Below are positions 42,030 to 51,972 of a stretch of 64,000 nt of DNA, piece by piece. The stretch comes from Niveibacterium umoris (GTDB lineage: Bacteria; Pseudomonadota; Gammaproteobacteria; Burkholderiales; Rhodocyclaceae): positions 124,001 to 188,000 of the forward strand of contig NZ_JACIET010000001.1 of assembly GCF_014197015.1 (NCBI RefSeq), in the 5' to 3' direction. The notes under the pieces are model-generated. The model was not told the origin of the DNA. It did no database searches and worked only from the letters and a program-made list of their open reading frames with translations. The position numbers were made by a program, and so were the translations under genes. Each line of letters begins with the position of its first letter. The first letter of the stretch is position 1.

Positions 42030-45000
42030 TCAATTATCGCGGAACACTTCGGCGAGAAGTGCCGCAGCAAGGCCATCGACATGGTCCGCATCGAACACCG
42101 AGCCGTGCAGGCCGGCGATCTGGCGCACTGTCATGCGCTCGCCGGACAACTGCAGCCACGGGCGGAACAGCCAGCGATCCCAGTTGGCGAGCCCCGATGA
42201 CTTGATGAGGCAAGCTCTGCCCGCAAAGGCTTGCGGCCGGTAGTCGTGCAGCGCCATGACCTGCGACACCAGCCCGGTGTCGGCGAACATGGCGCCAAGG
42301 CGGCGGCCATTCATGCTCAGTTCCTGCACGTACAGGCGCCGCGTCAGCCAGGCCAGCAGGCGCCAGAAGCGCGGGCGGCGCAGCATGCCGCTCGGGAAAA
42401 CGGTGTCGATCAGGATCAGGCGCTCGACGGCGCGGCCTCGCGCCTGCAGCAGCCGTGCGGCCTCCAGCGCCGCAATGCCGCCCACCGAGAAACCTGCAAT
42501 GTTGATGGCGCCCGAAGTGGTGTTCGCCATCTCGTCGGCGTAGCGCGCCGCGAGGTCGGACACCCCGGAGAACCCGTCCGGCGGCGGTTGCAGCATGAAG
42601 AGCCGGACGCGCGGCCCGAGTGCATGCGCCAGGGTCTGGAAGCGCAGCAGGTCGCCGTGCCCGGATGCCGCAAGGAACAGTGTGGTATCGCCCGACTGGG
42701 CTCCGAGTGGCAGCATCAGTCGCGACGGCTTGACGCCGCTCGCCAGTGCTTCCGCCAACTCGGCGACCGAAGGGTGTTCGGTCAGCGTCAGCAAGGATGC
42801 CTGCTTGCCGGTGAGGCGCTGCACGCCGGAAAGGATGTCGACGGCTGCAAGGGAATCGCCGCCGAGCTCGAAGAAGTCATCGTCGATGCCGATGTCGCGC
42901 CGGTTCAGCGTCGCCTCCCACAGGCCCAGCAGATCCTGCTCAAGCGGGCTGCGCGGCGCACGGCCGGGTTCGCCGACATGCAGCGTCAGCGGCTCCGGCA
43001 ATGCCGTGTAATCGATCTTCCCGGTGTTGTTGAGGGGCAGCGCGGGCATCAGCGTGATGCCGCTCGGCAGCATGTAATCGGGGAGGCGGCTGCGCAGATG
43101 GCGGCTGATCGTGGCACTGTCCTGCAGGCCCGAACCGACCCAGGCATAAAGGCGCTGTCCCAACGCGGTATCGACCAGGCGCACCGCCGCCTGATTGACG
43201 CCATCAAACGCGAGCAGGGCAGCTTCCACCTCGGCTGGTTCGATGCGGTAGCCGCGCAGCTTGATCTGGCGATCGCTGCGCCCGAGGAAGTGCAGCGTCC
43301 CGTCCATCGCGATCTTGCCGCGGTCCCCGGTGCGGTAGAGCCGCCCGCCCGCCACGAACGGGTCGCCGCAGAAGGCTTGCGCATCGAGATCAGTGCGATT
43401 CAGGTAACCCCGCGCGAGCGTGCCGCCGCCCAGATACACGTCGCCCTGGCAGCCGAACGGCACCGGGCGGCGCTGTGCGTCCAGCACATAGACGCGCGAG
43501 TCGTCGACCGGGCGTCCCACCGGCAGTACGGCATCGCTGGTGTCGGCGCTGCATTCCCATGCTGTGGCGAAGATGCAGGCTTCGGTGGGGCCATAGACAT
43601 TGAACAGCCGCGCCCCAGTCTCGCTGATGAAGCGACGCGCCAGCGCTGGCGTGAGTACATCGCCGCCACAGCAGGCCACGCGTAGTCGCAGATCAAGGCC
43701 GCGCGCGCCATCAAGGAAGCGACGCAAGGTCGAAGGCACGAAGGCCATCAACGTAACGCCGTGCTGTGCGGCGAAGGCTGCCGTCGATTCGGGCGCAAGG
43801 CGGCCGGAAGGCGGCAACGCAACGCTGGCGCCATGGGTGAGCGGCACCACCCATTCGATCAGGGCCGGATCGAAGGTCAATTGGGTCGATTGCGCCGCTC
43901 GGTCATCGCGGGTAATGGCCCAGGTCCTGCCGAGCCACGCGACACGCCGGGCGAGCGCTTCATGCGCCACCATCACGCCCTTGGGTCGGCCGGTAGAGCC
44001 GGAGGTAAACAGCACATAGGCCAGATCGCGCGCGCTAGGCGCGGGCCAGTCGGGCGCCTGTGGCGGGGCGATTGTGGTGGCGCCCACCACGATGACCTTT
44101 CCGTGCAGTGCGCTGAGTCGCTGACGCTCGCCCGGTGCCGTGAGCACCGCAATGGCCGCGCTTTCGGCCAGGATCAGCGCCAGGCGGGCGTCGGGGGCGT
44201 CCACGTCGAGCGGCAGGAATGCCGCACCGGCCTTGGCAACCGCCAGCATCGCGACGATCGCGTCGGCCGAGCGCCCCATGCACACTGCCACCACCGTATC
44301 CGCCCTGGCGCCGGCCCGGCGCAGCGTGTGGGCGAGGGCGCGTGCGCTGCGGTCGAGTTGGGCGTAGCTCATGCTGCCTTCGTCCCAGACCAGCGCCACC
44401 GCATCGGGGGTGCGCGCTGCGTGCGATTCGAACTGGCTGACGAAGGTTTGCGGATCGGCCGTGTGTCGCAACCGCGCATGTACCTGCGTCACCAGCGCGT
44501 CGCGTTCATCGCGCGGCACGATATCCAGCTCAGCGAGGCGGCGCTCGGGGGCATCTGCCAGTTCGCAGATCACATGGCGAAGGCGGCGGCTCAGCAAGTC
44601 GATCTCGCCCTCGTCAAAGCAGGCGCTGCTGCCTTCCAGTACCAGGTCGAGCGGGCCGTCTTCATCGAATTCGCAGACCGTCATCCCGAGCGGATAGCGG
44701 GCGACGCCGGGAAACAATTGCCAGGATCCAACCGCATGGGCCTCGCCAAAGGACACCGCGTAGCCCTGCCGTTCATACGACAGCAGCACGTCGAAAAGGC
44801 TGTCGCGGTGGCTGCGGATCGCGTGCAGATGGCGCGCAACTTCGCTCAGCGGGTAACGCGCATGCCGTAGCGCGGCACGCAGGTTGCGGCTGACGGTGGC
44901 TATCAGGCTGGCCGCGGTATCGTCGGGCGCTACGGCGATCCGCACCGGCATCACGCCCACGAACATGCCGGGCGTTTCCTTGTAGCGTTTGCCGTTGCGG

Positions 45001-45863
45001 TTGAGACTTGGTACGCCGATCACGACATCCTGCAGATCTCGCACGCGGCAGAAATAGAGCGCGAGCGCGGCGAGGAAGACACAGAAGGCGGTCTGGCCGG
45101 GGCCGCACGCTGCGTCGGCAATGCGCTGGTAGCTGGCTCGGTCGAGTGGCAAACGCGACAGGCGCGAAGCCGGCAGCCGGGTATCGGAAGGTACGTCGCG
45201 GGCCGCTGCCGGCGCATGCCGGTCGAACAGCGCAGCGGGCAGGCTGGGCAGCTGCGATTGCCAGAACGCGGCGTCCTTGTCGAATTCCGGGGCGTTGCGG
45301 TATGCGGTCGATTCCTCGATGAAGCGCAGGTAGTGGCCCTGCTGGGCCACCGGTGGCGCCTCACCCGATGCCAGCGCCGCATAGTGTTCGCTCCAGCGCC
45401 GGATGATCTGGGTGGTGCCCCAGCCGTCCATCACCAGATGGTGGAACTGGATCAGCGCGCAGTGCTCGAGCGGCCCGAAGTGCAGGACAGCAAAGCGCCA
45501 CAGCGGCACATCATCGAGCCGGTAGGGCGTCTGCAGTGATTTTGCCCACCACGCCTGCACGGCGGTGCGCACGTCATCGGCGCCTGAAGCATCAACCTCG
45601 ATCAGCGGCGCGCGGTAGCTTTCGAGCAGGTGCTGGCCGCCGCTCTCGTGCGGCACCAGGCGCAGCACCTCGTATTCGCAAACCATGCGATCGAGTGCTT
45701 GCTGCATCCGGGCGACATCCAGCGGGCCGCGCATATGCAGGCAGCCGCCGATCACCAGGTGGGCGTTGTCGGGCCAGGCACGCTGGTCCAGCCAGACTTC
45801 GTGCTGGCTCAGCGAGAGCGGCAGCAATGCATGAGCTACCGAATGATGCTCAGACGGTCCCAC
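42030..45863 (-). CDS. single-module nonribosomal peptide synthetase (C-A-T-TE)
   Basis: 1277 residues; GTG start inside the upstream gene (28-base overlap), with AGGA 9 bases before. Condensation domain about 12-440 with intact HHLVMDG (141-147). Adenylation domain about 470-960: FTSGSTGRPKGVMV, FDPALIEW (the Asp that binds an alpha-amino group is present), NVYGPTEACIFAT, YRTGDRGKIAMDG, LPLNNTGKIDY. Carrier domain with phosphopantetheine Ser1004 in ELGGDSLAAV. Thioesterase about 1050-1277 with Ser1126 in GFSVGGIAAL and a C-terminal His in GLHGSVFDADH. All cores look active. A lone module with its own condensation and release domains could join one amino acid to an acyl or aminoacyl donor, such as a fatty-acyl chain. 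No MbtH, transporter or second NRPS is nearby. Confidence 0.94.
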   Translation of the reverse strand: MGPSEHHSVAHALLPLSLSQHEVWLDQRAWPDNAHLVIGGCLHMRGPLDVARMQQALDRMVCEYEVLRLVPHESGGQHLLESYRAPLIEVDASGADDVRTAVQAWWAKSLQTPYRLDDVPLWRFAVLHFGPLEHCALIQFHHLVMDGWGTTQIIRRWSEHYAALASGEAPPVAQQGHYLRFIEESTAYRNAPEFDKDAAFWQSQLPSLPAALFDRHAPAAARDVPSDTRLPASRLSRLPLDRASYQRIADAACGPGQTAFCVFLAALALYFCRVRDLQDVVIGVPSLNRNGKRYKETPGMFVGVMPVRIAVAPDDTAASLIATVSRNLRAALRHARYPLSEVARHLHAIRSHRDSLFDVLLSYERQGYAVSFGEAHAVGSWQLFPGVARYPLGMTVCEFDEDGPLDLVLEGSSACFDEGEIDLLSRRLRHVICELADAPERRLAELDIVPRDERDALVTQVHARLRHTADPQTFVSQFESHAARTPDAVALVWDEGSMSYAQLDRSARALAHTLRRAGARADTVVAVCMGRSADAIVAMLAVAKAGAAFLPLDVDAPDARLALILAESAAIAVLTAPGERQRLSALHGKVIVVGATTIAPPQAPDWPAPSARDLAYVLFTSGSTGRPKGVMVAHEALARRVAWLGRTWAITRDDRAAQSTQLTFDPALIEWVVPLTHGASVALPPSGRLAPESTAAFAAQHGVTLMAFVPSTLRRFLDGARGLDLRLRVACCGGDVLTPALARRFISETGARLFNVYGPTEACIFATAWECSADTSDAVLPVGRPVDDSRVYVLDAQRRPVPFGCQGDVYLGGGTLARGYLNRTDLDAQAFCGDPFVAGGRLYRTGDRGKIAMDGTLHFLGRSDRQIKLRGYRIEPAEVEAALLAFDGVNQAAVRLVDTALGQRLYAWVGSGLQDSATISRHLRSRLPDYMLPSGITLMPALPLNNTGKIDYTALPEPLTLHVGEPGRAPRSPLEQDLLGLWEATLNRRDIGIDDDFFELGGDSLAAVDILSGVQRLTGKQASLLTLTEHPSVAELAEALASGVKPSRLMLPLGAQSGDTTLFLAASGHGDLLRFQTLAHALGPRVRLFMLQPPPDGFSGVSDLAARYADEMANTTSGAINIAGFSVGGIAALEAARLLQARGRAVERLILIDTVFPSGMLRRPRFWRLLAWLTRRLYVQELSMNGRRLGAMFADTGLVSQVMALHDYRPQAFAGRACLIKSSGLANWDRWLFRPWLQLSGERMTVRQIAGLHGSVFDADHVDGLAAALLAEVFRDN

Positions 45864-47650
45864 CGGCTGATTTCCTGTGTGGCGTAACGGTAGCCTGCCT
45901 CCGCAATTTCTACGGCGCGTCGGTAAGCCATGAGCGGGAACTCCGCCACCGGCGGCTCGAGGTAGTAGTCCGACAGGGCGATGGTGCGGCCCCGCTGGGT
46001 CAGACCGCCCATGTGGCTCGCGCGGTAGAGGATGTCGCCGATGCCGGGCATGCTGGGCGCGTCCGCTTTGAGGTGGCCCTTGATCTTGTTCCAGGGCGAC
46101 AGGCGTTTAAGGTCGGCCTCGACCTGCAGCGCTTCACGCACGTCGACGTCGACGGCGATCACCGTGCCGTTGCCGCGGCGTTTCTCGAGTTTGGTGCCGA
46201 GCCGGGTGCGCATGGCCTCGACCGGCACGTTGTCGAGGATCGCGCCATCGACCAGCAGGTCGCCCTGATGCAGCACCGGCGGCAACAGGCCCGCGGGCGA
46301 GTTGCTGGCCAGCACCGCGCGCCAGAGCGGCCCGCTTTCCTGCACGGTGGTGCAGGCCTGGCTGAGATTGCATGCCGCTGCAAAGTAGGGGCGCCAGAGT
46401 CCGTCCACCGGGGTATCGCCGAACACCTTGCGCAGCTCCCGTTCGATGCGACGCCCGGAGAGGACCGAAATGACCGGCACCGCCGGCCGTTCGCCGGTGC
46501 GGGTGAAGCGCAGGATCATGTCGCGGATCGTGTCGAAGTCGAATCCGCAAGCGTACTGCGCACCGATCAGCGCGCCCATGCTGTTGCCACCGAGCAGGTC
46601 GATCGGAATCGCCGCTTCCTCGAGCGCCCGCAATACCCCCAGGTGGGCGAAGCCGCGTGCGCCGCCGCCGCCCAACACGACACCCACCGCGTGGCCGGTG
46701 AGGAAGCGGCTGAGGCTGTCGAAATCGGCGTCCGTGTCCTGTCGCAGCAAGTAGATGCGTTCGACGTCGCGGCCGCTGCGCCACGGCCCAGGAAGCGTCG
46801 GGTGTCGTGTGCCTGGCGGGTGCATCAGTACCAGGTGCTGGCGCTTGAAGCTCAGGCCCGGCTCTTCGCGCAGCCGCAATTCCAGTTCACAGGCCGTCGG
46901 CGTTTGCGAACTCGCCGATACGAAGATGACCTGATCAGCCTGGCGCACCGCGAATCGCGACCATGCCGAAAGCTCCGGCTCGGCCTCGTAGATGAGAAAG
47001 TCGGCGGACGTTTCCATGCGGTCGACCGTCGCGATGAAGTCGGCCAGTGCGCGCTCGTTCAGCGCGTGACCGTCAGCGCGCGGGGGTCGCAGGTGCTCGA
47101 CGCGGCCGTGCGAGAGTGCTCGCGCCAGGCCATGTGCGAGCGTTCCGGCGTCGTCGCCCGGGTGCAGCGGCACCACCGCGAAAGCCTGTGCGCGCTTGCG
47201 CTCCGAGAGCTGCGGCAGGTGGCGCAGGTAATGGAAGATGGCCTGCGAAAAAATCTGGCTGAAGACCAGCGGGTTCTGCAGCAGCAGTGCCTCGTACCCC
47301 TCGCGCGACAGTTCCGCGACGCTCGAATCGCGCAGTGCGACGACGTCCGCCGTGCGCGGCTGACGCAGGATCATGCCGGTCTCGCCGATGCATTCGCCCG
47401 GGCACAGCTCGTTGTAGAGCAGCAGGTTGCCTTCCGGCGCCCGCCGTGACACGCGCAGTCGCCCCGCCAGCACGATCACCATGCTGACCGAAGCGTCCCT
47501 CTCGCGGTACACCACGTCGCCGGCCGCAACCCGATGCACGCTCAGACGCTCGATCAGCTGGGTCAGCGCGACATCGTCGATCTGGCCGAACAGCCTGCTC
47601 CCCCGCAGGATCTCGCGGACTTGCGGAGCCTCGTGGTGAGCGTCGCGCAT
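45836..47650 (-). CDS. cyclic-nucleotide-binding patatin-like phospholipase (NTE/RssA type)
   Basis: 604 residues; the ATG at 47650 has GGAG 7 bases upstream. Residues about 10-140 are a cNMP-binding/Crp-type jelly roll (DVVYRERDASVSMVIVLAGRL, ELCPGECIGETGMIL, PRTADVVALRD). A linker domain follows (140-310), then patatin (about 315-520): oxyanion loop GGGGARGFAHLG, nucleophile Ser357 in GGNSMGA, dyad Asp468 in VDGAILDN. This is the layout of neuropathy-target-esterase-like lysophospholipases. Its 3' end overlaps the NRPS start by 28 bases, arguing for joint function: lipid hydrolysis beside peptide/lipopeptide synthesis. Both active-site residues are present. Confidence 0.94.
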   Translation of the reverse strand: MRDAHHEAPQVREILRGSRLFGQIDDVALTQLIERLSVHRVAAGDVVYRERDASVSMVIVLAGRLRVSRRAPEGNLLLYNELCPGECIGETGMILRQPRTADVVALRDSSVAELSREGYEALLLQNPLVFSQIFSQAIFHYLRHLPQLSERKRAQAFAVVPLHPGDDAGTLAHGLARALSHGRVEHLRPPRADGHALNERALADFIATVDRMETSADFLIYEAEPELSAWSRFAVRQADQVIFVSASSQTPTACELELRLREEPGLSFKRQHLVLMHPPGTRHPTLPGPWRSGRDVERIYLLRQDTDADFDSLSRFLTGHAVGVVLGGGGARGFAHLGVLRALEEAAIPIDLLGGNSMGALIGAQYACGFDFDTIRDMILRFTRTGERPAVPVISVLSGRRIERELRKVFGDTPVDGLWRPYFAAACNLSQACTTVQESGPLWRAVLASNSPAGLLPPVLHQGDLLVDGAILDNVPVEAMRTRLGTKLEKRRGNGTVIAVDVDVREALQVEADLKRLSPWNKIKGHLKADAPSMPGIGDILYRASHMGGLTQRGRTIALSDYYLEPPVAEFPLMAYRRAVEIAEAGYRYATQEISRWDRLSIIR

Positions 47651-47683
47651 GCAATCTCCGGCGAGTGGCGGGATCAAACCCGC

Positions 47684-48310
47684 TCAGAGCGTGACAGCGG
47701 GGTTCAAGGTGTAGCGGCCGGTGATGCTGGCCTGGGCGAGGACATGGCCGTCGATGGCCTTGCGCACGTCGGCACCAGTGAAACGACCCGCGACGTCGAC
47801 ATGTTCGATGTCCAGCGCGTACAGCGTGAACACGTAGCGGTGCGGGAGTTCATCATTCCAGGGCGGGCAGGGGCCGTCGTAGCCGAAATAGTCGCCCGCC
47901 ATTGCCGCGTCGCCGGCAAACCACCCGGTGTAGTCGTTGAGCCCCTGACGGGTTTCGAGAGGTCCGGCGCTCGGCTTGCCGCGTGCCACGACACCGTCGC
48001 TGAAACTGCCGGCCATGATTTCACCGATGCCGGCCGGGATATCGACCACCACCCAGTGGAAGAAATCCACGCGCGGCAAGGTAAGTGGCACGGTGCGCCC
48101 TTCCTGATTGACGTCGTCGCCCCGACTTGGCACATCCGGGTCGTGGCAGATCAACGCGAAGGATTTCGTGCCGACGGGATTTTCCGCCCAGGCCAAGTGC
48201 GGGTTGCGGTTGGACGACAGTGCGACATGACCCGCACTGGCGGGGACGGCGAAGGCGAATTCGCCGGGGATCGGCGCGCCGTCGCGAATGCTGCTGCTCC
48301 AGAGCTTCAT
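47684..48310 (-). CDS. YbhB/YbcL-family (PEBP) protein
   Basis: 208 residues, ATG behind GGAGG. PEBP fold signature: LAWAENPVGTKSFALICHDPDVPSR, FFHWVVVDIPAGIGEI, YDGPCPPWNDELPHRYVFTLYALD. Bacterial PEBP proteins are of uncertain function (homologues of Raf kinase inhibitor); cytoplasmic here, with no signal peptide. It precedes the patatin gene by 33 bases on the same strand and may belong to the same operon. Confidence 0.93.
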   Translation of the reverse strand: MKLWSSSIRDGAPIPGEFAFAVPASAGHVALSSNRNPHLAWAENPVGTKSFALICHDPDVPSRGDDVNQEGRTVPLTLPRVDFFHWVVVDIPAGIGEIMAGSFSDGVVARGKPSAGPLETRQGLNDYTGWFAGDAAMAGDYFGYDGPCPPWNDELPHRYVFTLYALDIEHVDVAGRFTGADVRKAIDGHVLAQASITGRYTLNPAVTL

Positions 48311-48335
48311 CGTGTGCCTCCAGAAGGATCAGGTC

Positions 48336-48359
48336 TCCGACCGCGCCGCCGCGGTCGGA
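48336..48359 (-). terminator. hairpin downstream of murJ
   Basis: Perfect 10-bp stem TCCGACCGCG / CGCGGTCGGA with a 4-base loop, about 38 bases past the murJ stop. No U-tract; probable terminator or mRNA end. Confidence 0.55.
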
Positions 48360-48396
48360 TTCAACCCATCGATGCCACCTTCGGCACGCCGCGTCC

Positions 48397-49929
48397 CTAG
48401 CCGCGTCGCCTGAAATCCGCGACGCGAAAGCCCAGCGCGAAGAGGGTGGCGAAATAGCTTGCCGCGCCACCGGTTACAACTGCCACCAGCCAGAGCGCCC
48501 GCTTCATCCCGCGCACTTCAAGCCACGTTGCTTCCTTGCCCATGCCGAACCACAACACCAGCGCCATCACCACCAAAGCCACTGCAAGGCGCAGTGCGAA
48601 CCGCCGCCAGCCGGGCTGGGGTTTGAAGATGCCGCGACTGCGCAGACCATGGAACAGGAGTGCAGCGTTCAGACTGGCGGCAAGGCCGATCGACAGCGCG
48701 AGTCCAGCATGTTTCAACGGCCCGATGAAGGCAAGGTTGAGGGCTTGTGTCACGGCCAGCGTCAACAAGGCGATCTTCACCGGCGTCTTGATGTCCTGCC
48801 GTGAATAGAAAGCAGGCGCGAGGATCTTCACCAGAATGATGCCGGAGAGGCCGACTGCGTAGGCCGTCAGCGCGATGCTGGTCTTGCCGACGTCGTCTGG
48901 GCCGAACGAGCCGTGGTGAAAGAGCGTGGCAACCAGCGGCACAGAGAGGATCGCGATGCCCACGACGGCCGGCAGGGTCAGCATCAATGCCAGTCGCAGG
49001 CCCCAGTCCAGCAGCGACGAGAATTCCTCCCGATTGCCCTGTGCATGCAGCCGCGAGAGGCTGGGTAGCAGGATCGTGCCGAGCGCGACACCGAGCAGGC
49101 CGGAGGGGAACTCCATCAGCCGGTCTGCGTAGTAAAGCCAGGAGACGCTGCCGGTGGGCAGGAAGGAGGCGAAGATCGTATTGATCAACAGACTGATCTG
49201 CGACACCGACACGCCCAGCGTTGCGGGGGCCATCAATTTGAGGACGCGGCGCACACCGGGGTCGGACCAGTCCAGCCGGAAGCGCGGCAGCATGCCGATC
49301 TTCTTGAGCGCAGGCATCTGGATCGCCAGTTGCAGGATGCCGCCGATGAACACAGCCCAGCCCAGCGCCATGACTGGCGGATCGAAGTAGGGCGCGGCGA
49401 ACAGCGCCATCACGATGAAGCTCAGGTTCAGCATGACCGGCGTGAAAGCCGGAATCGAGAACTCGCTCCAGGCATTGAGAATGCCGCCGGCGAGCGCGAC
49501 CAGCGCCATGAACAGGATGTAGGGGAAGGTGATGCGGGTCAGCTCGACGGTGAGCGCGAATTTGTCCGGCGTGCTGGAGAATCCCGGCGCGGTGATCAGG
49601 ATGACTGCCGGGGCAAAGATGATGCCGAGCAGTGCGACAAAGGCGACCGCGACCCCGAGCAGGCTGGCCACATGATCGATCAGGGCGCGCGTTTCCGCCT
49701 CACTGCGCTTGTTCTTGTATTCCGAGAGAATCGGAACGAAGGCTTGAGAGAACGCACCTTCTGCGAATAGGCGCCGCAACAGGTTGGGCAGGCGGAAGGC
49801 GACGAAGAAAGCATCGGTGGCGATGCCGGCGCCGAAGGCGCGGGCGATGACGAAGTCGCGGACGAAGCCAAGAATGCGCGATAGCAGCGTCATGCCGCTG
49901 ATCGTCGCGAGAGCCTTAAGGAGATTCAC
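48397..49929 (-). CDS. murJ: lipid II flippase MurJ
   Basis: 510 residues with about 14 hydrophobic segments; GTG start giving the canonical MurJ beginning ([20 protein letters not shown], then [15 protein letters not shown]). Family residues [20 protein letters not shown] and [21 protein letters not shown] are present. Flips lipid II across the inner membrane for peptidoglycan synthesis. Divergent from rpsT, a common arrangement in proteobacteria. No Shine-Dalgarno is visible before the GTG. Confidence 0.97.
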   Translation of the reverse strand: MNLLKALATISGMTLLSRILGFVRDFVIARAFGAGIATDAFFVAFRLPNLLRRLFAEGAFSQAFVPILSEYKNKRSEAETRALIDHVASLLGVAVAFVALLGIIFAPAVILITAPGFSSTPDKFALTVELTRITFPYILFMALVALAGGILNAWSEFSIPAFTPVMLNLSFIVMALFAAPYFDPPVMALGWAVFIGGILQLAIQMPALKKIGMLPRFRLDWSDPGVRRVLKLMAPATLGVSVSQISLLINTIFASFLPTGSVSWLYYADRLMEFPSGLLGVALGTILLPSLSRLHAQGNREEFSSLLDWGLRLALMLTLPAVVGIAILSVPLVATLFHHGSFGPDDVGKTSIALTAYAVGLSGIILVKILAPAFYSRQDIKTPVKIALLTLAVTQALNLAFIGPLKHAGLALSIGLAASLNAALLFHGLRSRGIFKPQPGWRRFALRLAVALVVMALVLWFGMGKEATWLEVRGMKRALWLVAVVTGGAASYFATLFALGFRVADFRRRG

Positions 49930-49997
49930 AGGAGGAGCCGAGGGATGCCAAGTGGGCGATGATAGCCAGCCGACATGGCTGGCGGCAACTGAAGTAC

Positions 49998-50026
49998 TTG
50001 CCTATTGTGGAATAGGTCGTTAAAAT
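49998..50026 (+). promoter_or_regulatory. sigma-70 promoter of rpsT
   Basis: TTGCCT (49998-50003), a 17-base spacer and TAAAAT (50021-50026), about 38 bases before the rpsT ATG. Good match to consensus spacing. Confidence 0.65.
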
Positions 50027-50063
50027 CGCCGGCTTTCTCTCGAATACAACTGGACGTTCCAAC

Positions 50064-50336
50064 ATGGCCAACACGGTACAAGCCCGCAAACGCGCGCGCC
50101 AGGCGCTCAAGGCGCGTGCGCACAACGCCAGCCTTCGTTCCCGCCTGCGCACCGCGATCAAGGCGGTGCGTAAGGCCATCGACGCGGGCGATCAGGCTGC
50201 TGCAAAGCAAGTCTTCGAACAGTCGATGAGCACCATCGATTCGATCGCTGACAAGAAGATCATTCACAAGAACAAGGCTGCTCGCCACAAGTCGCGTCTG
50301 TCTGCCGCGATCAAGGCTCTCGGCGCTGCTGCTTGA
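50064..50336 (+). CDS. rpsT: 30S ribosomal protein S20
   Basis: 90 residues, basic and helical ([51 protein letters not shown]). Binds 16S rRNA. Has its own promoter and a strong terminator. Note the ATG with little Shine-Dalgarno, as is usual for the autoregulated S20 message. Confidence 0.98.
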   Translation: MANTVQARKRARQALKARAHNASLRSRLRTAIKAVRKAIDAGDQAAAKQVFEQSMSTIDSIADKKIIHKNKAARHKSRLSAAIKALGAAA

Positions 50337-50358
50337 GTTCTTGCTGAACCGGTCGTAA

Positions 50359-50398
50359 GAAAGGGCGGCTTCCTTCGGGATGCCGCCCTTTCTGTTTT
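50359..50398 (+). terminator. intrinsic terminator of rpsT
   Basis: Perfect 11-bp stem GAAAGGGCGGC / GCCGCCCTTTC (50359-50369 with 50382-50392) with an internal TCC-TTCG-GGA tip, then TGTTTTTG. It may also end DUF3579 transcription from the other side. Confidence 0.9.
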
Positions 50399-50454
50399 TG
50401 GGCAGACAAAATAGTAAGCCTGCGCTACGTGTTGCGGGTGTGCTGGTTCGCCGA

Positions 50455-50733
50455 CTATTCGTCGCTCAGTGCTTCGACCTTGAGGTCGTTGTCCTTGGCG
50501 AAGTTTGCGAGGAAGTTGAATGCGAGCGGTTCGAGTTCGTACAGCCGCTTGTCGACGACGACGCACTTGTCGCCATTCAGCGTGCAGCCGGGTCGTACAT
50601 AGGGCGAATAGCGCATGCGCTTTTCCGCACCAAAGGCGGACATGATGCCGCAAAGGCGGTCGGCCCAGTCGCTGGGGCGGAACGTGCGGCCCTCGCGCGT
50701 GAGGCCGACGATGACAAAACTCTCAATCGACAT
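50455..50733 (-). CDS. DUF3579 domain-containing protein
   Basis: 92 residues. Recognised by FVIVGLTREGRTFRPSDWADRL, then RYSPYVRP and VVVDKRLYELEPLAFNFL. A short conserved betaproteobacterial family of unknown function, usually between rpsT and argF as here. No signal peptide. Confidence 0.9.
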   Translation of the reverse strand: MSIESFVIVGLTREGRTFRPSDWADRLCGIMSAFGAEKRMRYSPYVRPGCTLNGDKCVVVDKRLYELEPLAFNFLANFAKDNDLKVEALSDE

Positions 50734-51030
50734 GGCTTGCTCCGGGGCCTGACGAGGGATTTTGGCCCCGTTGAACTACCCGAACGATGCTGTTTGTGGC
50801 GCCGATTCTAGCAGAGCGTTTGTGGCCTTCCGGCCCGGACGGTGTCGTATTGCGATCAATCGTTGTTGCGGCAGAAAGTTCCATTGGGTCGACGTGATTT
50901 AGCGGCTGCCGTAAAATTTAAGGTTCCTCTATGCGGCTGACGTCAGCCTGACTGCAGCGCATGGGACTCTTTCAAGCAATGCACGATACCCGTGCCGTGT
51001 CCGATCCGGATGTGGCCAAGCGAGACAACG

Positions 51031-51954
51031 ATGGCGCCGAAGCATTTCCTGCAGTTCAACGATTTTTCGCGCGAAGAATTCGACTACCTCTTCGAACGCA
51101 CCCGCTGGATCAAGGACAAGTTCAAGCGCTACCAACCGTATCACCCGCTTTTCGACCGCACGCTGGTGATGATCTTCGAGAAGGCTAGCACCCGCACACG
51201 GCTCTCGTTCGAGGCGGGCATGTTCCAACTCGGTGGATCGGCGATCTACCTGAATACGCGTGATTCGCAACTGGGGCGCGGCGAGCCGGTTGAAGACGCT
51301 GCGCAGGTCATGTCGCGCATGTCTGACGTGGTCATGATCCGCACCTTCGAGCAGGCGATCATCGAGCGCTTCGCGGCGCATTCGCGTGTTCCGGTCATCA
51401 ACGGCCTCACCAACGAATACCACCCGTGCCAGATCATGGCCGACATCTACACCTGGATCGAGCGTCGCGGCCCGATCCAGGGCAAGACGGTGGCCTGGAT
51501 CGGCGACTCCAACAACGTCTGCAACACCTGGCTGCAGGCGGCCGAGGTGCTCGATTTCAACGTGCACGTATCGACGCCACCGGGCTATGAGGTCGAGCCC
51601 GAGCGCGCCAATCTTTACGGCACCGGACATTTCGAACAGTTCGCCGATCCGATGGACGCGGCAAAAGGCGCCGACATCATCACGACCGATGTGTGGACCT
51701 CGATGGGCTTTGAGGCCGAGAACGATGCACGGATCAAGGCCTTTGCGGATTGGGAAGTCGATGCCGACATGATGCGCGTCGCCCATCCCGAGGCCTTGTT
51801 CATGCACTGCCTGCCGGCGCACCGCGGAGAAGAGGTTTCTGCCGAGGTGATCGACGGCCCGCACAGTGTCGTGTGGGAAGAGGCAGAGAACCGCCTGCAC
51901 GTGCAGAAGGCGTTGCTTGAATACCTGGTGATGGGTCGGGTCGACGGCAAGTAA
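51031..51954 (+). CDS. argF: ornithine carbamoyltransferase
   Basis: 307 residues from the ATG at 51031; upstream in-frame GTG/ATG codons (50992, 51010) add a non-conserved leader. Carbamoyl-phosphate loop EKASTRTRLSFE, HPCQ in EYHPCQIMADIYTW, ornithine loop GDSNNVCNTW, and HCLPAHRGEEV. Forms citrulline in arginine synthesis; argG follows after one small gene. Confidence 0.96.
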   Translation: MAPKHFLQFNDFSREEFDYLFERTRWIKDKFKRYQPYHPLFDRTLVMIFEKASTRTRLSFEAGMFQLGGSAIYLNTRDSQLGRGEPVEDAAQVMSRMSDVVMIRTFEQAIIERFAAHSRVPVINGLTNEYHPCQIMADIYTWIERRGPIQGKTVAWIGDSNNVCNTWLQAAEVLDFNVHVSTPPGYEVEPERANLYGTGHFEQFADPMDAAKGADIITTDVWTSMGFEAENDARIKAFADWEVDADMMRVAHPEALFMHCLPAHRGEEVSAEVIDGPHSVVWEEAENRLHVQKALLEYLVMGRVDGK

Positions 51955-51972
51955 GCGATCGGAGGCTGCACC

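Noticed and set aside
45536-47449. 637-codon plus-strand frame over the patatin gene
   Set aside because: Antisense to a protein with intact patatin and cNMP motifs; no Shine-Dalgarno.
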